From positions 1 to 46,711 of the forward strand of contig SFGZ01000016.1 in NCBI GenBank assembly GCA_004557505.1: a stretch of DNA of 46,711 bases. The letters run 5' to 3'. Both the position numbers and the translations under genes were made by a program. Every line of letters starts with the position of its first letter. The first letter of the stretch is position 1. Below the pieces are notes generated by a model. It was not told where the DNA came from, made no database searches, and was given only the letters and a program-made list of their open reading frames with translations. Source of the DNA: Coriobacteriaceae bacterium. GTDB lineage: Bacteria; Actinomycetota; Coriobacteriia; Coriobacteriales; Atopobiaceae. Positions 37,751 through 45,666 of the stretch are shown here, piece after piece.

Positions 37751-38719
37751 ATGCAGCCAGTAAAAACCGAGTACGTCCTGTCGCTGAGCTACGGAAAGGA
37801 TAGCCTCGCCTGCCTCGGAGCCATCGAGCACCTCAGGTGGCCTCTCGACAGGATCGTGACCGCTGACGTATGGGCGACCGACGACATCCCCGCGGAGTAC
37901 CCGCCCGTCGTGGCCTTCAAGAAGTATGTAGACAATTACATAAAAGAGCATTACGGGATCACCGTGGAGCACTACTGCGCGACCAGAGTCGATGGCGTCA
38001 AAAAGGACAAGGTCACATACAACGACGGTTTTTACCATGTTTTGCAGTCTGGCGATCACGCTGGAACAATCAAGGGATTTCCGATGCAGCGAGGCCCGTG
38101 GTGCCAAAAGCTAAAGCTCAACGCTATGGAGCAGGCCGAGAAAATGACCTACGAAAAGCTGTTCTATCATGTGCGAGAGAGTGGAAAGCGAAAAGGCCAG
38201 ATTGTAGGCTTTCCGTTTATAGGGCACCCCGAGTGTCAGAAGGCTCTCAAGATCGGCGCACTCAGAAAGATGATGAAGGAGGTCAACGGCGCAGAACACA
38301 GGGTCGTGCAGTATCTCGGTATAGCTGCGGATGAGCCGGATCGGATCGCCTCTCAAGTCGGCAAGGGCAACATCATGCTGCCCCTCGTGGAGCTCGGGTG
38401 GGAGGAAGATCTCTGCGGGCTGTGGTGTAAATACAACGGCCTGCTGTCTCCAACATACGAAACATCCACGCGAGACGGCTGCTGGTTTTGCCACAATCAA
38501 GGAGTCGATCAGCTTCGCAACCTGAGAAAAACATACCCCGAGCTGTGGGAGATCCTCTTGAAATGGGACGAGGACAGCCCCGTCACATTCAAACCCGGCA
38601 GAACAGTCCACGACTTCGACCGCCGCTTCAAGCTCGAGGACGAGGGACTGCTGAAGGCTGGCGATCCCTGCTTCAAATGGGCGCAGCTCAACGAGCCCAT
38701 CCAACTATCTTTATTTTGA
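37751..38719 (+). CDS. PP-loop PAPS-reductase-like protein
   Basis: 322 residues. N-terminal PP-loop SYGKDSLA (about 13-20) for ATP pyrophosphate binding, then a Rossmann-like fold with IVTADVWATDDIPAEYP. Cysteines in CGLWCKYNG and DGCWFCHNQG could bind a metal or cluster. This is the PAPS reductase/DndC-like superfamily common in phages, activating sulfur or nucleotides; the substrate is unknown. Codon use is visibly less GC-biased than its neighbours (many AAA, TAT, ATT), suggesting recent acquisition. Ribosome binding site TAGGAGAAGCC. Confidence 0.82.
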   Translation: MQPVKTEYVLSLSYGKDSLACLGAIEHLRWPLDRIVTADVWATDDIPAEYPPVVAFKKYVDNYIKEHYGITVEHYCATRVDGVKKDKVTYNDGFYHVLQSGDHAGTIKGFPMQRGPWCQKLKLNAMEQAEKMTYEKLFYHVRESGKRKGQIVGFPFIGHPECQKALKIGALRKMMKEVNGAEHRVVQYLGIAADEPDRIASQVGKGNIMLPLVELGWEEDLCGLWCKYNGLLSPTYETSTRDGCWFCHNQGVDQLRNLRKTYPELWEILLKWDEDSPVTFKPGRTVHDFDRRFKLEDEGLLKAGDPCFKWAQLNEPIQLSLF

Positions 38720-38733
38720 AAGGAGTGAGCCAC

Positions 38734-39003
38734 ATGGAAAAAACGAACAGGATGAAATACGACGCCGCTCTGATCTGCCGGGGATCCTTCCCGGCGGCTC
38801 TGGAGGAAAATGGCGAGCCCTGCATCGTGGAGGCCAGCGTCTACCGGCTCAACGCTGTGGCCGCTGCCGGCTTCATGCTGGACGGCCCGGAGGGCCTGCT
38901 CCTCCACCTCGGCCTCAGTGAGACCGACACCTACATCACCAAGCACGAGATCGACGACCTCGTCACGGTCGTCAGGATCCTCAGAAAGGAGGAAACAGCA
39001 TGA
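38734..39003 (+). CDS. Hypothetical protein, 89 aa
   Basis: ATG at 38734 after GAAAGGAGTGAGCCAC. Alpha/beta protein with IVEASVYRLNAVAAAGFMLDGPEGLLLHLGL and a C-terminal helix. No signal, membrane segment or known motif. Its stop overlaps the next ATG (ATGA), marking it as part of a compact run of early genes (38734-40257). Confidence 0.6.
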   Translation: MEKTNRMKYDAALICRGSFPAALEENGEPCIVEASVYRLNAVAAAGFMLDGPEGLLLHLGLSETDTYITKHEIDDLVTVVRILRKEETA

Positions 39004-39395
39004 ACGAGCAAAGCATCCACGAGGAGCTCGCTGCCGTCGTGGCAGCACAGGCCCCGGGCCTGCCTGCTGAGAAGCTGGACGAGCTGGCCGCGGCGGCCGC
39101 CGGCCTACACATCAGCCCGGAAACCATGCAGCAGATCCTCGAAGCCTTCGACCGGGTCGCCGAGGCCGTCAAGGAAATGGCCCGCGCTCTGATGGAGGCG
39201 TTCAAGCCGATCATCGACTGGGCCAAGAAAACGGCCGAGCGCTTCATCGAGGCGCTGGCTGCCGGCATCGTCCCGAGGAAGTGGCTGCACCTCGCCAAGC
39301 ACGCCAAGAAGGCCAGAACCCGCAAGAAGTACCGCAACCGCATCAGGCGGGCCGTGTTCGCCGCTCTGGCCGCGGAAGGAGGTGGGAGCTCATGA
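39000..39395 (+). CDS. Helical hypothetical protein, 131 aa
   Basis: ATG at 39000 overlapping the previous stop; AGAAAGGAGGAAACAGC upstream. Entirely helical: an acidic, alanine-rich N-terminal half and a basic C-terminal tail (KKARTRKKYRNRIRRAV) that could bind nucleic acid. An amphipathic segment near 60-90 might associate with membranes. Not recognised. It overlaps the next gene by 4 bases. Confidence 0.6.
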   Translation: MNEQSIHEELAAVVAAQAPGLPAEKLDELAAAAAGLHISPETMQQILEAFDRVAEAVKEMARALMEAFKPIIDWAKKTAERFIEALAAGIVPRKWLHLAKHAKKARTRKKYRNRIRRAVFAALAAEGGGSS

Positions 39396-39571
39396 CCGCC
39401 AAATGCGTCGGCTGCGGGCTCGACTGGAACGTCAGCATCTACCAGAAGATCCCCCACACCGGCTACATCTGCCCGCACTGTGAGAGCCGGATCCGCGCCG
39501 GCGAACCGCTGAAGAATATACAGGCCAGCCCCAAGGGCCGGCCGCCAAGAACGAAAGGAGCAAAACCATGA
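39392..39571 (+). CDS. Small zinc-ribbon protein, 59 aa
   Basis: ATG at 39392 after GAAGGAGGTGGGAGCTC. CVGCGLDWN and CPHCESRIR form two CxxC knuckles 21 residues apart, a minimal zinc ribbon; the C terminus is basic (KGRPPRTKGAKP). It is translationally coupled to the DGR target gene behind it (ATGA overlap), which may imply a shared function. Confidence 0.68.
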   Translation: MTAKCVGCGLDWNVSIYQKIPHTGYICPHCESRIRAGEPLKNIQASPKGRPPRTKGAKP

Positions 39572-40257
39572 AAAAAGCACTCAAGACCGCGCCCCGCGGC
39601 ACCGCCTTCAACTATGCCGGCCAGCGCTGGGTCGTGCTGGAACATAACGCCACCGGCACCCTCTGTCTGACTGAGAAGATCGTCGAGGATCGCGCCTTCG
39701 ACGACGGCAACTGCAACGACTTCAACAAGTCCAGCAGCCTGCGCTACCTGAACGGCCCCTTCCTCGACACCCTGATCGACGCCGCCGGCTGCTCCAGCGC
39801 CTTCCTGACGAGTGAGCTCGACCTGACGGCCGACGACGGCCTGAAGGACTACGGCACCTGCAACGTCACCATCTTCCTGCTGACGGTCGACCAGTACCGG
39901 CGCAACCGCGACGTGATCCCCAACGCAGATGACTGGTGGTGGCTGTCCACGGCCGTCAGCACGGCCTCCAATGGGTACGAGCATAGCGCCCGCTTCGTCG
40001 GGATCGGTGGCGCGCTGGACGGCGACGGCGCCTACGGCGGCCTCTACGGCCTGCGCCCCGCTTGCTATCTGGACTCCGATCTCCTGATCTCCTTCGACGA
40101 GCAGGACGTGACCGCAGAGCAGGCCGGCGACATCGTCAAGGAGCTGATCGAGAGCTTCGGCGGCAGCTTCGCCACCGAGGAGCAGCTCAGAGCTGCGGCC
40201 TTCTTCATGCTCGGCACGCTGCGAGCCACCAGAGAACAGGAGGCGGCCCATGAGTAA
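39568..40257 (+). CDS. DGR target 2: variable lectin-like protein in the early operon
   Basis: 229 residues from ATG 39568, after CGAAAGGAGCAAAACC. Lectin-like DUF6273-type domain (about 10-175) with DDWWWLSTAVS, the variable segment at about 140-166 and LRPACYLDSDLLIS, closely parallel to target 1. The last ~50 residues are helical (EQAGDIVKELIESFGG). No fibre, FN3, signal or membrane part. It sits between a zinc ribbon and a DnaQ exonuclease, not among virion genes. Cytoplasmic target binding, such as a host defence or regulator, is speculative. Confidence 0.88.
   Translation: MKKALKTAPRGTAFNYAGQRWVVLEHNATGTLCLTEKIVEDRAFDDGNCNDFNKSSSLRYLNGPFLDTLIDAAGCSSAFLTSELDLTADDGLKDYGTCNVTIFLLTVDQYRRNRDVIPNADDWWWLSTAVSTASNGYEHSARFVGIGGALDGDGAYGGLYGLRPACYLDSDLLISFDEQDVTAEQAGDIVKELIESFGGSFATEEQLRAAAFFMLGTLRATREQEAAHE
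39985..40063 (+). repeat. DGR variable repeat 2 (VR2)
   Basis: 79 bases aligned without gaps to TR 28568-28646. I count 18 mismatches, all at the 24 template adenines and none elsewhere. It shares the GGCCTGCGCCCCGCTT end with TR and VR1. It lacks the 13-base 5' flank shared by TR and VR1. Confidence 0.92.
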
Positions 40258-40960
40258 CCTGACCGCCCTGCTGAACAAGTACAAGGCCCTTGTGATCTTC
40301 GACACCGAGACCAGCGGCCTCGACTTCGACAAGGATCAGATCATCGAGCTGGCGGCCCTGCGCGTGGAGCGCACAGCCTCCGGCGGGCTGAGGATCGCCG
40401 GCAAGATGGACACCTTCATCAAGCTGCCCGAGGGCGAGACGCTGCCGGAGAATATCGTCAGCCTGACCGGCATCACCGACACCCTCCTCCAGACCGAGGG
40501 CGTGCAGCCGGCCAAGGCGGCCAGCCAGATCGCCAAGCTCATGCAGCCGGGGCCCGTCCTGATGATCGCCCACAACGCACAGTTCGACGCCTGCTTTCTG
40601 CGCGGCCTGCTGCGCGGCGCAAAGGTCGGCCGGATCGACTGGCTGGACAGCCTGACGGTCTACAAAGACCGCCGGCCATACCCTCACAAGCTCGCCAACG
40701 CGATCCTCGCCTACGAGCTCGAGGACAAGGTGCAGAACAGCCACCGAGCGATCGACGACGTGCTGGCCCTGTTCGAGGTGCTGAAGGCGATGGACGACGA
40801 GCGTGACGACCTCGCTGCCTACGTAAACCTGTTCGGCTACAACCCGAAGTACGGCGTCAGCGGCCGCAGGATCGTCGGCGTCAGATATGAGCCGCAGGGC
40901 TTCAACAAAGCCATGACGCGGCCGGAACAAACCCTCCCGGCCCGCATGGCCCGGAGGTGA
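40250..40960 (+). CDS. DnaQ-like 3'-5' exonuclease
   Basis: 236 residues from ATG 40250, overlapping target 2. DEDDh motifs: FDTETSG with D18 and E20, AHNAQFDACF, and HRAIDDVLAL. This fold removes nucleotides from 3' ends, as proofreading subunit epsilon does. A C-terminal extension (about 180-236, basic) is not recognised. With no phage polymerase visible, it may work with the host replisome or in recombination. Confidence 0.88.
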   Translation: MSNLTALLNKYKALVIFDTETSGLDFDKDQIIELAALRVERTASGGLRIAGKMDTFIKLPEGETLPENIVSLTGITDTLLQTEGVQPAKAASQIAKLMQPGPVLMIAHNAQFDACFLRGLLRGAKVGRIDWLDSLTVYKDRRPYPHKLANAILAYELEDKVQNSHRAIDDVLALFEVLKAMDDERDDLAAYVNLFGYNPKYGVSGRRIVGVRYEPQGFNKAMTRPEQTLPARMARR

Positions 40961-40965
40961 GGACA

Positions 40966-41241
40966 ATGAGCAAGAGCTCGCCGATCACAATCACGAGCGA
41001 GGAGCTGCGCGAGCGCGTCGAGGAGTACCTCGACCGCTGGATCCCGGACGACGTCTGGAACCGCAGCGAACCCTACGCCCGCCGCAAGCTCGACCTCTGC
41101 CGGAAACGGGAGCCGGAGGTCGAATACTACAACAACGAGTACCTCGTACTGCTGGCAGCGGACACCGTCAGAGAGGCGGAGTTCAGCGACTTCACCCTCG
41201 CGGACTACGCCGCGAAGATGGCAGCCAGAGCTACGAGCTGA
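40966..41241 (+). CDS. Hypothetical protein, 91 aa
   Basis: Best start is ATG 40966, after CCGGAGGTGAGGACA; GTG 40957 falls within that site. Helical and acidic at the N terminus (SEELRERVEEYLDRWI) with a YYNNEYLVLLAADTVREAEF segment. No recognised motif. Spacing to neighbours is tight. Confidence 0.6.
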   Translation: MSKSSPITITSEELRERVEEYLDRWIPDDVWNRSEPYARRKLDLCRKREPEVEYYNNEYLVLLAADTVREAEFSDFTLADYAAKMAARATS

Positions 41242-41253
41242 GAGGAGAAAACA

Positions 41254-41928
41254 ATGGCAACAGTAACAAAAAGGGCCGCCTGCTGCAATCAGGCGACCCC
41301 TGCGAGAAGAACAGGCCAGCCAGCCGTCGGATCTCGCTCGTCGTACAGTATAGCACGAAAGAAGCGCCGCGCCAAGTACCTGCGCCGGCAAATCGCCTGC
41401 CTGCTGCTCGCTGCTGCCGCCCTGACCGCCCTGATCTACGTCGTGGCCGGGGCGCTGACCCCGGACAAGCCCGGGACGGGCACAGTGGTGACGCCGCGGC
41501 CGGGCATCGAAACGCAGACCCCAATCCAGACGCCGGCAGCAGAACCGACACCGACCCCACGCTTCGAGCTGAGCGCAGCAGAGCGCGACGTCGTCGAGCG
41601 CGTGGTCATGGCCGAAGCCGGCGGCGAGTCCTTCGAGGGGCAAATGCTGGTCGCACAGTGCATCCTCAACGCCTGCGAAAAGACCGGCACGCAGCCCTCC
41701 GAGGTCGTCGTGACGTTCAAGTATGCACCAGCCCGCCCGGAGCCGACCGACAGCGTCAGGGAGGCCGTGGCGGCAGTATTTGACGCCGGCGAGTTCATCA
41801 CCGACGAGCCGGTCATGTTCTTCTACAACCCCGCAAAAGTCACAAGCACATGGCACGAGAGCCAGACCTTCGTCATCGAGGTCGGCGGCCATCGCTTTTT
41901 CGCAGAAAGGAGCCAAGACAATGAGTGA
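41254..41928 (+). CDS. Membrane-anchored SleB-like cell wall hydrolase
   Basis: 224 residues from ATG 41254, after GAGAGGAGAAAACA. A basic cytoplasmic N terminus, one membrane segment (about 46-68), a Pro/Thr-rich spacer (about 69-105), then a Hydrolase_2/SleB-like domain starting ERDVVERVVMAEAGGESFEGQ with QMLVAQCILNAC. SleB-type enzymes cut peptidoglycan glycan strands. A wall enzyme among recombination genes, far from the lysis module, is unusual; it may remodel the wall early or exclude other phages. Overlaps the next gene by 8 bases. Confidence 0.8.
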   Translation: MATVTKRAACCNQATPARRTGQPAVGSRSSYSIARKKRRAKYLRRQIACLLLAAAALTALIYVVAGALTPDKPGTGTVVTPRPGIETQTPIQTPAAEPTPTPRFELSAAERDVVERVVMAEAGGESFEGQMLVAQCILNACEKTGTQPSEVVVTFKYAPARPEPTDSVREAVAAVFDAGEFITDEPVMFFYNPAKVTSTWHESQTFVIEVGGHRFFAERSQDNE

Positions 41929-42562
41929 TAAAACCAACGCGGCCATCGCCGCAGAACAGCAGGCAGCAGCTACCGAGGAAAGCTCGGCAGCTCAGCAGGC
42001 CGAGGCCCTGCCGGCTGCCACCCTCGAGGAGCTCGAGGAGTTTGACATCGGCAGCATCGCCGATCAGGAGGCCCCGCGCTTCAGGATCACGGACGACCGC
42101 TGCGCAGACTGGGCCGTCCGCAAGATAGCCGAGGAGCGTGCGGAGTACGACCGCCTGAAAGAGCTGGCCGACCAGCAGGTCGCAGCCATCACCGAGAAGA
42201 TGGAGGCAGCCAAGCGCCGGCTCGAGAACGGCACATCCTACCTGACGAGCTGCCTCGCCGAGTATTTCCGCACCGTACCCCACAAGACCACCAAGACGAC
42301 CGAGAAATACCGCCTTCTCTCCGGCACCCTGACCCTCAAGAAGGGCGGCACCAAGGCAACGCCGGACGACGCGAAGCTGGTGCCGTGGCTGAAGGCCAAC
42401 GGCTTCGGCGACTACGTCAAGACCGAGGAGAGCGCCAAGTGGGGCGAGCTGAAGAAGGGGCTCACCTTCGTCGGCAGCGTCGCCACCATCACCGAGACCG
42501 GCGAGATCGTCGAAGGCATCACCGTCACGGAGCAGCCCGACATCTTCAAGGTCGACTTGTAA
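41921..42562 (+). CDS. Gam/Gp157-like host nuclease inhibitor
   Basis: 213 residues from ATG 41921, after GAAAGGAGCCAAGACA. Acidic N terminus, then a long coiled coil (RKIAEERAEYDRLKELADQQV) and a beta tail (YRLLSGTLTLKKGG, DYVKTEESAKWGELKKGL). This pattern fits Mu Gam/Siphovirus Gp157-type proteins that shield DNA ends from host exonucleases. Its place directly before ERF and SSB supports that. Confidence 0.78.
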   Translation: MSDKTNAAIAAEQQAAATEESSAAQQAEALPAATLEELEEFDIGSIADQEAPRFRITDDRCADWAVRKIAEERAEYDRLKELADQQVAAITEKMEAAKRRLENGTSYLTSCLAEYFRTVPHKTTKTTEKYRLLSGTLTLKKGGTKATPDDAKLVPWLKANGFGDYVKTEESAKWGELKKGLTFVGSVATITETGEIVEGITVTEQPDIFKVDL

Positions 42563-42574
42563 AGGAGGCCCACC

Positions 42575-43387
42575 ATGACAACCGCAGCAGAAAAGAAAAC
42601 CACAGCGGCAGCCAAGACCGCGGAGGCACTGCCTGACGTGGCCTCCTGCCTCTCCCTTCGGCAGAAGCTCGTCGAAATGAGGAAAGCCTGCCCGGAGATC
42701 CTGAAGAAGAAGCACAGCGACGGCGTCAGCTACTCCTACGCCAAGATCTACGACGTGTGGGAGAAGATCACCCCGATCATGAACCAGCTCGGCGTCGACT
42801 TCGACGTCATCGCCGAGACGGCCACCAAGCACTCGGACAACGGCGACCCGCTGTACTGGATCACCATGCAGACCAAGACCCGCAACGGCGATAAGCTCAT
42901 GTTCCTCTACGAGGCCGACCTGACGATCCGCTGGACGAACCTCGACAACGAGGACGAGACCATCGAGGCCGTGATCCACTCGATCGGCTGGAATGACGAC
43001 CCGGCCAAGGCCAAGGGCGCGGCCCACACCTACGCCCTGAAATACTATCTTTTCGAGAAGTTCACGGTCGACCAAGGCGAGGACGACCCCGACAACAACG
43101 ACTTCAGCGCACAGGGCAAGGGCTCCGGCAGCGCAGGAACCGCCAGACAGGGCCAGCAGCGTCAGGGACAGGGCCAGAGCTCCGGCCGACTCAGCGACGC
43201 GCAGCTCGGCCGCCTCTACAAGAAGGCAGAGGCCGCCGGCATGAGCCGCGAGCGCACCGACGCCCGGATCCTCGAGAAGTACAAGAAGCAGGATCCGGCC
43301 ACCCTGACCCGTCAGGAATACGACGAGATCTGCAACTCGCTCGACGCCGCAGCGGCGCAGCATAACCAGCAAGGAGGTCAAGCCTAA
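42575..43387 (+). CDS. erf: ERF-family single-strand annealing protein
   Basis: 270 residues from ATG 42575, after AAAGGAGGCCCACC. ERF core (about 25-180) with SYSYAKIYDVWEKITPIMNQLGV, and the hallmark GAAHTYALKYYLFEKFTV followed by GEDDPD. A Gln/Gly linker and a small C-terminal helical domain follow. It anneals complementary single strands, with the SSB encoded next. It ends in TAATG overlapping ssb. Confidence 0.9.
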   Translation: MTTAAEKKTTAAAKTAEALPDVASCLSLRQKLVEMRKACPEILKKKHSDGVSYSYAKIYDVWEKITPIMNQLGVDFDVIAETATKHSDNGDPLYWITMQTKTRNGDKLMFLYEADLTIRWTNLDNEDETIEAVIHSIGWNDDPAKAKGAAHTYALKYYLFEKFTVDQGEDDPDNNDFSAQGKGSGSAGTARQGQQRQGQGQSSGRLSDAQLGRLYKKAEAAGMSRERTDARILEKYKKQDPATLTRQEYDEICNSLDAAAAQHNQQGGQA

Positions 43388-43821
43388 TGTATAACCACAC
43401 AGGACTTCAGGGGCGCCTCACGGCCACCCCTGAGCTCAGATACACCCCAAGCGGCACCGCGATCACGAGCTTCACGCTCGCCAGCGACACCGGCCGCAAG
43501 ACCAAGGACGGCAACAGGATCACCAATTTCATCGACTGCGTGGCGTGGCGCCAGCAGGCCGAGTTCGCCTGCAAGTACCTCACCAAGGGCCGCCTCGTCA
43601 TCGTCGACGGAGAGCTGACCAGCCGAACCTATGAGGACAAGGACGGGAACCGCCGCAAGGCCACGGAGATCACCGTCAGGAACATCAACTTCAGCGACAG
43701 CAAAAAAGACGGCCAGAGCGCGGGCTCGCAGACGCAGGGCGACGACTTCGCGGATCCCGGGTACGCAGACGCCTCCGGCTTCACGGAGGTGGACGGCGAT
43801 GACAGCGATCTCCCGTTTTAG
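43387..43821 (+). CDS. ssb: Single-stranded DNA-binding protein
   Basis: 144 residues starting at the ATG in TAATG, behind AAGGAGGTCAAGCC. OB fold with LQGRLTATPELRYTPSGTAI, FIDCVAWRQQAEFACKYLTKG and LTSRTYEDKDGNRR. The acidic C-terminal tip DDSDLPF recruits partner proteins. Supports replication and ERF recombination. Confidence 0.95.
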   Translation: MYNHTGLQGRLTATPELRYTPSGTAITSFTLASDTGRKTKDGNRITNFIDCVAWRQQAEFACKYLTKGRLVIVDGELTSRTYEDKDGNRRKATEITVRNINFSDSKKDGQSAGSQTQGDDFADPGYADASGFTEVDGDDSDLPF

Positions 43822-43895
43822 AACGACCGACGGCCGACCAAAGGCCGACCAATTAAGAGCCAAGGACACGCGGCCACAAAGAGGAGGTGACGACC

Positions 43896-44765
43896 GTGGC
43901 ATGGATCCAAGTACATCAGACACTCAAAGATCACCGCAAGCTGTTCGACGCTGCTGACGAGCTTGAGATCTCGCCCCCGCACATGATGGGCCTGCTGATC
44001 TCCTTCTGGCTATGGGCCCTCGACAATGCCCCCACGGGCAAGCTCGACGGCATCACCCACCGCATGATCGCCCGGGCTGCTCAGTATGAAGGAGACGCCG
44101 AAAAGCTGGCCGCGGCGCTGATCCGGGCCGGCTGGCTGGACGAAAACGAGGACGGCGAGCTCGAGATCCACGACTGGTACGAGTACGCCGGCAAGCTGAT
44201 CGACCAGCGGAAGGCCGAAAAAGAGCGATCGCAGCGTCGGCGTGACGCGGCCGCAGCAGCCGCAGGAGAAAACGCAGACGACCAGCAAACGGCCAGCGGT
44301 CAGCCGAAGAAAGGCCGCAAGAAAGCCGCAGGCAGAGTAGACCAGAGTAGAGTAGATAAGAGTACAGATGGTACTACTCCCCCTTCCCCCTCTGACGAGG
44401 GGGCTGACGAGGGCAAAAAGGACGCCATCGAGGTCAGGTTTGCAGAGTTCTGGAGCGCCTACCCGAAGAAAGTCGCCAAACAGTACGCTCTCAAGGCATG
44501 GAAACGGCTGCGGCCGGACGCCGAGCTGCACGAGAAGATCATGCAGGCCGTGAACGCTCAGAAGCGGAGCGAACAGTGGCGCCGAGACAACGGCCGCTAC
44601 ATACCGAACCCGGCCACATGGCTGAACGGCGGCCAATGGGACAACGAGCTCGAGGAGGTGACGACAGATGCAGAAAATCGGGGAGATCCTGAACGCAGCA
44701 GCGCAGCCGACGCCGGCCGCGACTACTCGAAGGGCTTCAAGACAGCAGACGACCTCGATGACTGA
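43896..44765 (+). CDS. DnaD-like replication initiator
   Basis: 289 residues. GTG 43896 is 8 bases after AGAGGAGGTGA; GTG 43887 lies inside it. N-terminal winged helix (WIQVHQTLKDHRKLFDAADEL, about 2-85) and a C-terminal DnaD-like domain with EFWSAYPKKVAKQYALKAWKRL and YIPNPATWLNGGQW. Between them is a low-complexity linker coded by repeat DNA with four AGAGTA copies, as in phages whose origin lies in the initiator gene. The next gene overlaps its 3' end by 98 bases. Confidence 0.85.
   Translation: MAWIQVHQTLKDHRKLFDAADELEISPPHMMGLLISFWLWALDNAPTGKLDGITHRMIARAAQYEGDAEKLAAALIRAGWLDENEDGELEIHDWYEYAGKLIDQRKAEKERSQRRRDAAAAAAGENADDQQTASGQPKKGRKKAAGRVDQSRVDKSTDGTTPPSPSDEGADEGKKDAIEVRFAEFWSAYPKKVAKQYALKAWKRLRPDAELHEKIMQAVNAQKRSEQWRRDNGRYIPNPATWLNGGQWDNELEEVTTDAENRGDPERSSAADAGRDYSKGFKTADDLDD
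44334..44364. repeat. Iteron-like AGAGTA array, candidate origin
   Basis: AGAGTA at 44334, 44344, 44349 and 44359 (offsets 10, 5 and 10 bp), in an AT-rich patch inside the GC-rich initiator gene. Origins of related initiator-loader phages often lie within this linker. Confidence 0.5.
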
Positions 44766-45657
44766 CGCCGGGGACGGCGGCACCAACTGGATCCTCAGCA
44801 ACGACCCGGCCGTGGCAGATCTGCCGGGCACCCCGAAGCCGGTCGCCTGTGAGTTCTGCGGGGCACCGCGCCACACCAAGGGCTTCCCCTTCGGGGATCG
44901 CATCTGGTGGGCCCCATACGGGCCGGAGCGCTGCACCTGCCCCGACGCCGTGGCAGCCTTCGAGAAGGCCGAGGCCGAACGCAAGGCCAAGGAAGAAACC
45001 GAGCGCAAAGCTGAGGAGGATCGAAAGCTCCGCGATAAGATCCAGCGCATCGTCGGCGAGTCAGGCATGGGCGACCGTTTCCTCCGCAGAACCTTCTCGA
45101 CCTTCCAGATCACGGACAGCAACCAGAAGGCCGCGGCCGTCGCCAAGCGCTACGCGGACAGCTTCGACCGGCTGCTGCCAGTTCAGGGGCAGCCAGAGCC
45201 CGGCCGCAACGGCCTGTTTATCGCCGGCCCGCCGGGCACCGGCAAGACCCATCTCGCCGCAGCCATAGCCAACCACCTGATCGCTCAGGGCCGCCCGGTC
45301 ATCTGCATGACCATGATCGACCTGCTGGAGCGCATCAAGCGCACCTACTCCAGCAGCGAAGGCGACGAGGGCAGCGTCCTGAAGATCTACAAGACCGTGC
45401 CGCTGCTGGTCATCGACGACATGGGAAAAGAGCCCCCGACCGAGTGGGCGATCTCGACCATTTACAACATCATCAACGGCCGCTATGAGGCATACCTGCC
45501 GACCATAGTGACCACCAACTACGACGCCGACACGCTGATCCGACGCATGACCACCCGGGACACCCGGGACGACACCACAGCCCGGGCCACCATCGACCGG
45601 CTGATGGAAATGTGCAGAGCCATCGCCCTGACCGGCGAAAGCTGGCGCCAGAAATAG
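44668..45657 (+). CDS. dnaC: DnaC-like helicase loader ATPase
   Basis: 329 residues from ATG 44668, after GAGGAGGTGACGACAG. N-terminal zinc-like cysteines (CEFCGAP and CTCPDAV), a charged coiled coil, then an AAA+ domain: Walker A GPPGTGKT at 187-194 and Walker B LLVIDDMG, with a sensor region TIVTTNYDADTL. It loads the replicative helicase with the initiator upstream. No phage helicase is visible, so it must recruit the host DnaB-type enzyme. Confidence 0.92.
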   Translation: MQKIGEILNAAAQPTPAATTRRASRQQTTSMTDAGDGGTNWILSNDPAVADLPGTPKPVACEFCGAPRHTKGFPFGDRIWWAPYGPERCTCPDAVAAFEKAEAERKAKEETERKAEEDRKLRDKIQRIVGESGMGDRFLRRTFSTFQITDSNQKAAAVAKRYADSFDRLLPVQGQPEPGRNGLFIAGPPGTGKTHLAAAIANHLIAQGRPVICMTMIDLLERIKRTYSSSEGDEGSVLKIYKTVPLLVIDDMGKEPPTEWAISTIYNIINGRYEAYLPTIVTTNYDADTLIRRMTTRDTRDDTTARATIDRLMEMCRAIALTGESWRQK

Positions 45658-45666
45658 GAGGACATC

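Noticed and set aside
43820..43860. GGCCGACCAAAGGCCGACCA repeat between ssb and the initiator
   Set aside because: Only two short copies in a 74-base gap; too little to call an operator or origin.
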